The notes below the pieces were generated by a model. It saw only the letters and a list, made by a program, of their open reading frames with translations, ran no database searches and was not told where the DNA came from. A stretch of DNA of 64,000 nucleotides, taken from NCBI GenBank assembly GCA_900538765.1, contig UQAB01000006.1, forward strand, positions 1-64,000. The letters are read 5' to 3'. Both the position numbers and the translations under genes were made by a program. The stretch comes from an uncultured Azospirillum sp. (GTDB lineage Bacteria > Pseudomonadota > Alphaproteobacteria > RF32 > CAG-239). Positions 35,558-43,158 of this stretch are shown in pieces. Position 1 is the stretch's first letter; each line of letters opens with the position of its first letter.

Positions 35558-36451
35558 CTAATATCCCAAAACCCACCAGCTTATATTTCCAACATTATTA
35601 TTCCCGTTTCTGAGAGTCGCTCCTGTTTTTGACAAGTTATAAATTCCGCATCCGGCATCGCTATTGGTACTGAAAGCAAAATTAAACGAGGCTTGTCCAG
35701 TCAAACAGGCATTGGGAAATTCAGTCGGAAAGGTTAATGCCGTGTCTCCGTCTATTCTGCAGGATGTGATGCCATACTGAAAAATGAAATGGCGGATTGT
35801 TCCATTTGCCAACAACAACGGAAATTTGAAATAATTGTTTGAATTATTGGCGGTCATTCCCAAAGCTAATAACACCTGCGAAAGGTTGATATTGGTACAG
35901 TCAATGTCCAGCTTGTTATTTGTCGCGTTTTCTGCTCTAACCGCCGCGGTTTCCGCTCGGTCAGCCTGATTGCTGGCTAACTGTATTTGTTCGGTGGCGG
36001 CTGTTTGCGTGCGATTAACCTGTGTGTCTCCGGTTGTTTTTAATGTGGCAATCTGATTTTGTGTTTCGGTTTGAACGTCGGCAATACCTTTGTTTACCGC
36101 AGAAGATATGCTGTTGAATGTGGTTTGAGCCATATTTTTATAGCTTTTAGCCGTTTCCGTAGCTTCTTCCGTATCTGTCTTTAACTGTTCAATCTCATTT
36201 TTTATGGTTAAAGCATTATCTCGTACGGATTTAGCCTCGTCTCTGGCACTTTCAGCCTCTGCCACCACATCAGAAACGCCGCCGGTTATCGCCTCGCGAA
36301 TGTCTTTTAACTGTTTGGCTACCGTTGGCACATCGCCGTTTTCAGTCTCAACAGTGCTGTTTTCATTGCCGTGGACAATCGTGTGCCATTTCGAGCCGTC
36401 TGTTTCCGCCTGTGTTACAACGGTTTCCAGTCTTTCTTCCATATTGGCCAT
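35558..36451 (-). CDS. Tail fibre protein, short variant
   Basis: The 297-residue paralogue shares the N-terminal ~65 residues with the fibre at 34049 and has a similar coiled coil, but a different receptor-type tip (about 190-297) ending NISWWVLGY, like the C-terminal domain of gp53-type tail fibres, with FNFAFSTNSDAGCGIY. Two fibres with one attachment end suggest duplication followed by exchange of the binding tip, or two receptors. Confidence 0.85.
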   Translation of the reverse strand: MANMEERLETVVTQAETDGSKWHTIVHGNENSTVETENGDVPTVAKQLKDIREAITGGVSDVVAEAESARDEAKSVRDNALTIKNEIEQLKTDTEEATETAKSYKNMAQTTFNSISSAVNKGIADVQTETQNQIATLKTTGDTQVNRTQTAATEQIQLASNQADRAETAAVRAENATNNKLDIDCTNINLSQVLLALGMTANNSNNYFKFPLLLANGTIRHFIFQYGITSCRIDGDTALTFPTEFPNACLTGQASFNFAFSTNSDAGCGIYNLSKTGATLRNGNNNVGNISWWVLGY

Positions 36452-36934
36452 TTATAAATCCTTTATTGTTTTCGGGCAGGTAATGTGGACATACTCGTGC
36501 AACCGATTAACAGATTGCGACAATTTCTCAAAATCATTAGAAAGCAAGATATTCAAAGCCCCCTCTGATAGGGTAGGCCGCTCGCGGATTTCAAGTTCCG
36601 AGGTAATCGCCCATAAAATACCGTTTTGCAAACGGGCGGTAAATTGTTGGGTAAACCGAGCCTCTTGTTCAATTAATCCCAAGCCTCCTAACAAAGAGAT
36701 AACAAACCACTCAGCTCCCTCTTTGGCGTGGTATTTATACCACGCCTCAAAGAGCGAAAACTGTGAGGCATTCATAAACCACTTCACGGTAATTTTGCTT
36801 GGAACAGAATCAAAACGCCGCCGTTGTCTAGCCGTGCCTGATTCCATTTGGGTACGGATAATAGCCTCATTGGGTGTAATGGAATAATCCTCAACCAACG
36901 GCAGAGGAAGCAAATCTGGGAATCTTGCTGTCAT
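36452..36934 (-). CDS. Phage minor tail protein
   Basis: The 160-residue product has DYSITPNEAIIRTQMESGTARQRRRFDSVPSKITVKWFMNASQF, a pattern seen in phage tail proteins encoded after the tape measure. Its place between tape measure and fibres supports a distal-tail or tail-completion role. Predicted beta-rich; no enzymatic motif. Confidence 0.7.
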   Translation of the reverse strand: MTARFPDLLPLPLVEDYSITPNEAIIRTQMESGTARQRRRFDSVPSKITVKWFMNASQFSLFEAWYKYHAKEGAEWFVISLLGGLGLIEQEARFTQQFTARLQNGILWAITSELEIRERPTLSEGALNILLSNDFEKLSQSVNRLHEYVHITCPKTIKDL

Positions 36935-36948
36935 GACATATCCTTTGT

Positions 36949-39567
36949 TTATCCGTAACTGCCGTATGCGGGATTAAGCCCGTAGCGGCGTTCCAATGCC
37001 GGAGCAATTCCTGTTCCTTTGGAAACATTGCGCGACATTGAGCTTTCGATTTTCTCAATCATAATATCAAGGTTAAATTTGCCATTTCCTTGGTTTGATT
37101 GAGAAACCGAGGCTTTGACATCCGAGGCGGCGTTATTAACGACATTGACACTGATATTTACGGTTGAGCCATTATCTCCCAGTGCTTTCATCTGTTCTCT
37201 AGTAAAAACGCCTTCGCCACGTTTGGCAATTATCGGCACTTCATCTCCGACTATGCCGCCACTATGAAATCGTGGCGCATCGGCAAAAGCCAAAGGACTG
37301 GCGGATTTGAGTGCCAAATTGTCAGCTCCGACAATACCGCCGGTATGTGCCATCGCAAAGCCCAAATAACCGCCAAGACCATTCATCAACGGTTGTGTAA
37401 TTGACTGTCTGATAATAATTCGTGTCAAATCGCTGATAATAGCGTTGGCGAAATCTGAAAAGCTGGCTTTCCCCGTTGTGATAAAAGAGGTCAGAGTGTC
37501 TTCCATACTGTTAAAAGCGTTTTTGACAGCACTTTCAGCAAGACTGGCAAAATCATTAACATCTTTTTGAATATTTAAGAAACCACGCTTAAAGCCATCT
37601 TCCAAAGATTTTGACGATTGAAGTGCCGTTTCATTGGCTTTTTTAACCATATCGTCATAAACCTGTCCAATCTGGTCTTTATATTTTTGATAATCCGCCG
37701 AACTGGTGTTAAGATTGTTTAGAGCGTTTTTCCGCCATTCATCCGCTTTAGCCATAGCTTGCTCATAAGGCGTTTTAAGTTCCAAAATCTTTTGCTTAAT
37801 ATCCTCAATGTTCTTTTTATATTTATCAGCGTCAATATTGGAAGCTGGCGTAACAGTTGCCTCGGTTTCCACCTTAATTTTCGGGCGTAACTCGGGATTC
37901 TCAAGATATTTCAATTCATCTCTTGCCGTCCTTGCATCTTTTTCCGCCGCTTTCAAAAGCAGAATTTTATCTTGAATTTCTTTTGCTTGTGGCTGAAAAT
38001 CAGGATTTTCAGCGGCAATTTCCCAAATTTCTTTTTGATATTGCTCCAAATCAATCTTGGATTGACGAAGAATATCAGCGGTTTCCTTAGCATAAATTTC
38101 ATAATCTTTGAGTAAAGTGTTAGGTGTAAACCGGGTTGTGAAAGATAAACCGCCGGTATTTTTTAACTCCGCTCGCAGATCCTTGATATTCTGTTCCGCT
38201 GTTTTGAGTTTTAAGCCCCATTCGGCCAAAGCCATGTCTTTGCTTTGCTCTGACGAAAACTTTTCCGCTTCTTCAGTCGTTGCTTTAAGCTCATCTTGTA
38301 ATTTTTGCAGGGTTTCGGCGTGGTCTTCAGCCGCGCGTTTGGCGATATCGTGGCTTTCCACAAGTTTGTAAATTGCCATTCCTGCTAATATTGCCAAACC
38401 TGCCGGGCCTCCAATAAGAGCCAATGCGCCTTTCAATATACCGGCCGCCGCCGCGGTAACGCCCATCTGAACGGCCGCCAATTTTGAAACCCGGCTCATC
38501 ATCGCAATACCAGTAACAGCGGATTTTGCCGATATTGAAAGGCCAGCCATTGATACCTGCAGATAGCCGACACCAGCTTTCAAGAGGTTAATACCACCCA
38601 AAATCGCTGACGAACCGAGCCTAGTCCCAATCAGTGTCAACGCCACATCTGCGTGTTTCGCCAGTAAAAAGAAAGCCGAAGATGCCGTGTTAACCGCAAC
38701 AGCTAAGGTTTGTCCAATGGTTTTAGCGGCACTTCCACCGCTTTCGACAAGTTCGTTAAATTGCGTAAAAGTGGATTTCAACGCCTCGTTTAAGCCGTTT
38801 TTGCCAATATCGCGGTAGATTTTCTCAAAACTATCCTCAATATTAGACAACACACCGTTCATTGTCTTCATCTGCTCGTTCATAGCTCCGGCAAAATTGA
38901 CATCGCCAAGCGTTCGCAGATATTTTTCAATTTCGGCGGCGTTTTTCTTCACCTTTGTCGTAACACCAGCAAAAGTAAAGCTCACATCATCATTGATGAC
39001 TTTGGCCTTGATACCGAAAGTTTTGAGCCGTTCAAACTCGCCAACTGTTGCCGCAGCCACCGCTCCAACAAAATCTTTAATATTTTTGCCAAAAGCGGAG
39101 GCCGTGTTGCCATAAGAAACAAGAGCGTCCTCTGATGGTTCAAGCCCCAAGGCTTTAAGCTGGATAAAGGCCTCAACGATTTCGTTGAGCTGATAAGGCG
39201 TATCAATCGCAAATTTCTCAATCAGGGAAAAAGCCTCTTGTGCGCCTTTGGCAGAACCGGTAACGGTTTTGAGAGAGCCTGACAACTGTTCGAATGAAGT
39301 GTTAGCGGAGAAAATCGCCGAAAAAGTATTCTTTAATCCCTGTAAACCAAGATATGCTCCAAACAGAGCCGTCCCTTGCCGAATAACTTCATTAAAAGAG
39401 CGGGCGGTCGCGTCTAAGGCTTTTAAATTATCATTAGCTGGCTGAATAACTTGCGTAATCCGCCGAAAGGCCTTGTCGCCGTCAGTTCCAAGATTTTTAA
39501 ACTCCTGCCGGACTTTATCACCGCCCACCGCCGCCAGACGTATGCTTAAATTTTTAACCGCACTCAT
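36949..39567 (-). CDS. Tape measure protein
   Basis: Sets tail length. About 872 residues, with an N-terminal helical region, a tape-measure domain (about 80-260, GLEPSEDALVSYGNTASAFGKNIKDFV), two hydrophobic segments (about 330-420), a long coiled coil, and a C-terminal FADAPRFHSGGIVGDEVPIIAKRGEGVFT signature found in phage tail-length proteins. The frame opens at 39600, but the first 11 residues overlap a terminator hairpin, so the ATG at 39567 is preferred. It directly follows the AbiE cargo in transcription. Confidence 0.92.
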   Translation of the reverse strand: MSAVKNLSIRLAAVGGDKVRQEFKNLGTDGDKAFRRITQVIQPANDNLKALDATARSFNEVIRQGTALFGAYLGLQGLKNTFSAIFSANTSFEQLSGSLKTVTGSAKGAQEAFSLIEKFAIDTPYQLNEIVEAFIQLKALGLEPSEDALVSYGNTASAFGKNIKDFVGAVAAATVGEFERLKTFGIKAKVINDDVSFTFAGVTTKVKKNAAEIEKYLRTLGDVNFAGAMNEQMKTMNGVLSNIEDSFEKIYRDIGKNGLNEALKSTFTQFNELVESGGSAAKTIGQTLAVAVNTASSAFFLLAKHADVALTLIGTRLGSSAILGGINLLKAGVGYLQVSMAGLSISAKSAVTGIAMMSRVSKLAAVQMGVTAAAAGILKGALALIGGPAGLAILAGMAIYKLVESHDIAKRAAEDHAETLQKLQDELKATTEEAEKFSSEQSKDMALAEWGLKLKTAEQNIKDLRAELKNTGGLSFTTRFTPNTLLKDYEIYAKETADILRQSKIDLEQYQKEIWEIAAENPDFQPQAKEIQDKILLLKAAEKDARTARDELKYLENPELRPKIKVETEATVTPASNIDADKYKKNIEDIKQKILELKTPYEQAMAKADEWRKNALNNLNTSSADYQKYKDQIGQVYDDMVKKANETALQSSKSLEDGFKRGFLNIQKDVNDFASLAESAVKNAFNSMEDTLTSFITTGKASFSDFANAIISDLTRIIIRQSITQPLMNGLGGYLGFAMAHTGGIVGADNLALKSASPLAFADAPRFHSGGIVGDEVPIIAKRGEGVFTREQMKALGDNGSTVNISVNVVNNAASDVKASVSQSNQGNGKFNLDIMIEKIESSMSRNVSKGTGIAPALERRYGLNPAYGSYG

Positions 39568-39578
39568 TTGTTTACCCA

Positions 39579-39605
39579 TAAAAAAATCCCAGTTTTTCAA
39601 CTAGG
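39579..39605 (-). terminator. Terminator after AbiE cargo
   Basis: On the minus strand CCTAGTT pairs with AACTGGG across loop GAAA, followed by ATTTTTTT. It separates the AbiE operon from the tape measure gene. Confidence 0.75.
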
Positions 39606-39646
39606 ACTAAAAGTTATTTTTGTAAAAAAAAAAGTCTGGTATTTTT

Positions 39647-40663
39647 TTACAAAGAATTTATCTCTTTTTCAAGCTCCGCAAGATATTCCAGTATATCGTG
39701 CCAATTAGGCTTATCACCATATATCATACCTTGCATAGCTTTGTAATCATCTTCTAAAACTTGTTTATTGTTATCGTTTGGAAGAAGATGAATGTTGCCT
39801 GTCAGGCACTCATCATATTTTGCCCATGCACAATGATATAGTCTGTCTTTTCGCAATACAACATCCGTAAGCAAATCCTTATCATCTAAAGCTTCTTTTT
39901 TTACCAAAGAATGCCCCATTTGATATAAATCGTAATAATGACGAGAATATCTAGATGGCGTATGGGTTGTTTCCGGACGATAATATTCCCGATGCAAAAT
40001 AGTTGCTTTATCCCAAAATGTTCGCGTAGGCATAACTGTAGGCACAGCTATGCCTTTAATATTTAACTCAGGATACGTCTCACCTACGGAAGATATAATA
40101 TTTGTATTTTCCCAAGGTGTCCTTGCCGACATAATGCCGATTTCCAATAATATATCGGGACGTAAATATCCATCTTTAGAACTTTTAGGATATACCACAT
40201 GCAAAGACTTATTATCAATATTCACTGGATTATACATCGGATTTATCTTTGTGTATTCCTCATCAGTATAAATCTTAAGAGGGTTCCCAAGAACTTTTTC
40301 TATTTTATCCTTTAATATACCTGAAATATAGGCAGCTGTTTTTTCGGATATAATATCAGCAAATTCACGTTGTTTTTTATAAGAAGATTTAAATAGCTCT
40401 TCCTCACCCAAAATAAGTGTTTTATCTAAAATCAAATCAAGATCTTCAGAAAAACGTTTAATTAAGCCATATCCTTTAGATAAAGATGTTCCACCTTTAA
40501 AACGTAAAGCATTTGCTAATTCTTCATTAGAAAAAATCCTTGAAAGAACATAACAAACCCAAAAGTCTTTCTCCACCATTGCAAATGGAATATTGGTATC
40601 GCTACTTGTTTGCAAGAAAAGAGTTTCTCTGTCCTTATCTGATAAATTTATAATTTTATCCAT
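39647..40663 (-). CDS. abiEii: AbiEii nucleotidyltransferase toxin
   Basis: Toxin of a type IV-like toxin-antitoxin and abortive infection pair. The nucleotidyltransferase signature FKGGTSLSKGYGLIKRFSEDLDLIL (GGTS at 57-60, SEDLD at 72-76) is intact, with RPDILLEIG supplying the third acidic residue. The length of 338 residues is typical. It overlaps abiEi by 8 nt, so the pair is translationally coupled. AT-rich compared with flanking tail genes, it lies between tail-assembly chaperone and tape measure, an interruption of standard order. Confidence 0.93.
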   Translation of the reverse strand: MDKIINLSDKDRETLFLQTSSDTNIPFAMVEKDFWVCYVLSRIFSNEELANALRFKGGTSLSKGYGLIKRFSEDLDLILDKTLILGEEELFKSSYKKQREFADIISEKTAAYISGILKDKIEKVLGNPLKIYTDEEYTKINPMYNPVNIDNKSLHVVYPKSSKDGYLRPDILLEIGIMSARTPWENTNIISSVGETYPELNIKGIAVPTVMPTRTFWDKATILHREYYRPETTHTPSRYSRHYYDLYQMGHSLVKKEALDDKDLLTDVVLRKDRLYHCAWAKYDECLTGNIHLLPNDNNKQVLEDDYKAMQGMIYGDKPNWHDILEYLAELEKEINSL

Positions 40664-41273
40664 TAGAGTACTCCTTTGCTTTCTTTATAATATCCAATAC
40701 CCAATATGTGACCTTATTAGATGCTTTTTCTATTTTATCCCATTCTTTATACGAAAATTTTGTCGCCAATAATTGTATAAACTCATCTTGTGTAGCATGA
40801 ACTTTTCCTAGAGCAATTATCGCCTGAACAACAAGATTTGCATTTTCGTTTCTGATAACGCTTCCTTTGGCAGATTGATGTTTGAACTCTAAAACAGTAT
40901 TGCCAATAGTATATTTTTTTGACTTACCACTAGATATATAAACATAATTAGCAGGCACTTGAGTTGAGAGTGCCAGGTAATTTAACGCCGTGTTTCCTTC
41001 TGGAAAAATTATCCAATTATTTTTGCGTGCTATCGCTTTTGCAACTTTTTGCATATCCGGAGCAACATTTCTTTTCAAAAGAGAATTATATTGCGGATAA
41101 TAATACAATCCGACCATAATACGGACAATACATCCTTCATTTTGCAAATCCGTTAAAGATCTATCAACTTCAAACCGCTTGAACTTTTTCAAAAAATCAG
41201 ATGCCGAAAAGACATGTCCTTTTCCACGCCTTTTAATCTCTGCAAATATCCTGTTTTTAACACTTTCAGTCAT
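40656..41273 (-). CDS. abiEi: AbiEi antitoxin-repressor (DUF6088)
   Basis: The 205-residue protein has an N-terminal winged helix (GHVFSASDFLKKFKRFEVDRSLTDLQNEG), then a C-terminal domain with FPEGNTALNYLALSTQVPANYVYISSGKSKKYTIG typical of AbiEi/DUF6088 antitoxins. In characterised systems AbiEi neutralises AbiEii and represses its own promoter by binding inverted repeats. A 12-bp perfect inverted repeat overlaps the promoter 16 nt upstream here, in keeping with this. Confidence 0.92.
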   Translation of the reverse strand: MTESVKNRIFAEIKRRGKGHVFSASDFLKKFKRFEVDRSLTDLQNEGCIVRIMVGLYYYPQYNSLLKRNVAPDMQKVAKAIARKNNWIIFPEGNTALNYLALSTQVPANYVYISSGKSKKYTIGNTVLEFKHQSAKGSVIRNENANLVVQAIIALGKVHATQDEFIQLLATKFSYKEWDKIEKASNKVTYWVLDIIKKAKEYSNG

Positions 41274-41288
41274 TTTACAACCTCATCA

Positions 41289-41326
41289 TTTTGTAGAAAA
41301 ATAGCATACATTTTCTACAAAATCAA
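41289..41326 (-). promoter_or_regulatory. abiE promoter with inverted-repeat operator
   Basis: On the minus strand TTGATT (41321-41326), 17 bp and TATTTT (41298-41303) form a promoter. Perfect inverted repeats TTTTGTAGAAAA (41289-41300) and TTTTCTACAAAA (41311-41322) overlap both promoter boxes, so bound AbiEi would block polymerase. Confidence 0.8.
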
Positions 41327-41429
41327 GTTTATTTTCTAATAAAGATGAAGGATAATTATTTAAAAACAGTTTAAAAAAGACATTATAAATTACTGTTACC
41401 GTAATTTATTCAAACAAAAATAAAATAAT

Positions 41430-41717
41430 TCATTTATTTTCATCCAATCCATTTTTCATACCTGCAATCCCAACAGGCAACAGTTCACACATTATTTCCA
41501 TATCAAAGTTAAGGTTTCGGGCAATATCCAATGCTAACGACAAATCAGGCTTAGAAAGTTTGAGTAAAATCTCCCAAGCCTGATAGCCGACATCGGTTTC
41601 TAAGGTTGTTTCGGTGTATCGGCACTTGTGGAACGGACAGAGGCTTTGTGTTTCTCCGCAACCGTTGCAGTAGCTTCGCCCATCGCCGAAGTGCCATTTA
41701 GCGCGGGCGTAGAGGCG
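41430..41717 (-). CDS. Tail assembly chaperone, -1 frame extension (GT-like)
   Basis: This segment is open in the -1 frame relative to the upstream chaperone gene and has no good start of its own near the real coding part. The conceptual peptide contains a Cys cluster (YCNGCG...CPFHKC) within the overlap and a helical part VGYQAWEILLKLSKPDLSLALDIARN after the zero-frame stop. Read through the slippery site at 41717-41723 it adds 95 residues to the first 141, giving a product of about 236. As in lambda gpGT, the extended form should recruit the tape measure protein. Confidence 0.75.
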   Translation of the reverse strand, partial: RLYARAKWHFGDGRSYCNGCGETQSLCPFHKCRYTETTLETDVGYQAWEILLKLSKPDLSLALDIARNLNFDMEIMCELLPVGIAGMKNGLDENK

Positions 41718-42136
41718 TTTTTTTCTGCCGCCAAAATTTCCTGCAAGCCGCAATATTGGTGGCGGAAGTTTTCAGCCACCGCCCAAAAATTTGAAAACAG
41801 CTCGTCAATCTTGCTTCCCGTCAGCGGCGCAGGTTTGTCCTCATCAGCTTCCATCACACCGTCCCATTCCAAAATACCGGCAACTCCCAAACCTATCAGC
41901 AGGAATTTATCGGCCATCGCTTCACGCTTTACTGGGTTTTCAATATCCGCCGCCGTATCGTTTGTAATTCCGGCCGCTTTGTTCGCCTGATAAACTTTTG
42001 CAAGTTCTGCCAGCTTGCTGTTCATATAAGCCTTTGCCTCATAAAAAACGGCGGAAGTGCAAGGTTTAACCTTAACTTTCACGCCGTAGCCAAGCTCAAG
42101 CCAATATGGCTCTTTGTTAATTTTTAACCTTAACAT
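41600..42136 (-). CDS. Tail assembly chaperone, zero-frame product (G-like)
   Basis: About 178 residues from the ATG at 42136, which overlaps the tail-tube stop by one base (TGATG). The protein is helical, acidic in the middle (ADIENPVKREAMADKFLLIGLGVAGILEWDGV) and ends in a low-complexity tail. It occupies the slot of lambda gpG between tail tube and tape measure. Codons 140-141 (AAA AAC) belong to the slippery heptamer A AAA AAC. Confidence 0.82.
   Translation of the reverse strand: MLRLKINKEPYWLELGYGVKVKVKPCTSAVFYEAKAYMNSKLAELAKVYQANKAAGITNDTAADIENPVKREAMADKFLLIGLGVAGILEWDGVMEADEDKPAPLTGSKIDELFSNFWAVAENFRHQYCGLQEILAAEKNASTPALNGTSAMGEATATVAEKHKASVRSTSADTPKQP
41717..41723 (-). promoter_or_regulatory. 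Predicted -1 programmed frameshift site
   Basis: The minus-strand heptamer A AAA AAC lies exactly in zero frame of the chaperone gene (AAA at 41722-41720, AAC at 41719-41717) and is preceded by G. A -1 slip enters the downstream frame, which stays open to 41430. Confidence 0.82.
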
Positions 42137-43080
42137 CAATACATCTCCACATCATTTACAAGGGTTACGGTCATCATTTTCCCAAGTGTCTGGTCTTTTG
42201 CTCCTTGAAAGTCATAAGAACATTCAATACCGCCGGGGCCGTCAATCGACCGTTTAGGCTTGGGTAAATATACTTCATGGCAGGTAATAACCAATTTCAG
42301 ATTATCTGAAAGCTGATAGCCAAGTTCGACATCAACCGGCGTACCTGCACGGGCTTTGTCCAGTAGTTCGTTATCGCCATAACGAGCAGAAATACTCCCA
42401 GAAAGGCTTGCAACGCCCAAATCAATAGCCTCAACTTTACCATCGTTGCGGATAGTTTCGATTTTCTCAAGATTGTTAGAATAGGTCGCACTTGCCGAGG
42501 TTATGTTTGCCAATAATTTTCCGCCGCTTTTAATATATCCTTGAAACTGCGATACTCGGGTATATTCATAAATTTCAGGCTCTGCCGCGATTGTGGTGGT
42601 TGAACCGCTTTCGCCTTGTGCCATCAGGTTAACAGTAACCTGTGCCTCACCGGAACGCTGAAAGTTAAAAGCGATACTGTTGGCTCTAACACCCATAAAG
42701 CGGATAAATTGCGGTACTTCCGGCAGACCAACTTCCAAAGAATAACTGGGAATAGAGGTTTTGCCGCTTTCAAAAGCGTGTGAATAACTGCCATCCTCGT
42801 TCTCGATTGTGGTTGGCGTTCCAAAAATAGCTTTTAACCATACGCCAATATTCCTCATATCCACCGGAATAGCCATATCGCCGTCAACATTGATAACATC
42901 TTGAAAAGGCTGGGTCGGGTCGCGGCCAAGCCCCAAAACATTGGACGATACAAGACCTTGCTCGCTGTCCAACGATGTGGAAATAAAAGGAATCTGCCGA
43001 TATCCGCTGTCCGGCAAAACGCCGTACTCACTTTCTTCGGCAATTAAAAGCTGGGCATTCCAGCCGTAAGCTCTGGACAT
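42136..43080 (-). CDS. Major tail tube protein
   Basis: The 314-residue product starts MSRAYGWNAQLLIAEESEYG, the usual opening of siphophage tail tube proteins, contains GVRANSIAFNFQRSGEAQVTVNL and a C-terminal beta-rich part. The ATG at 43080 follows GGAGG; the frame upstream to 43092 lacks support. It stands between the helicase cargo and the chaperone gene. Confidence 0.87.
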   Translation of the reverse strand: MSRAYGWNAQLLIAEESEYGVLPDSGYRQIPFISTSLDSEQGLVSSNVLGLGRDPTQPFQDVINVDGDMAIPVDMRNIGVWLKAIFGTPTTIENEDGSYSHAFESGKTSIPSYSLEVGLPEVPQFIRFMGVRANSIAFNFQRSGEAQVTVNLMAQGESGSTTTIAAEPEIYEYTRVSQFQGYIKSGGKLLANITSASATYSNNLEKIETIRNDGKVEAIDLGVASLSGSISARYGDNELLDKARAGTPVDVELGYQLSDNLKLVITCHEVYLPKPKRSIDGPGGIECSYDFQGAKDQTLGKMMTVTLVNDVEMY

Positions 43081-43110
43081 ATTAGCCTCCATTCGTTTTG
43101 TTAAGATATA

Positions 43111-43138
43111 AAAAAATCCCGAAAACTCGGGATTTTTT
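43111..43138. terminator. Terminator between helicase cargo and tail tube
   Basis: AAAAAATCCCGA and TCGGGATTTTTT form a symmetric stem with loop aaac, giving T runs on both strands. On the minus strand it ends helicase transcription 22 nt after the stop codon. Confidence 0.88.
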
Positions 43139-43158
43139 GGGTTAATAAAGTAGATGTT

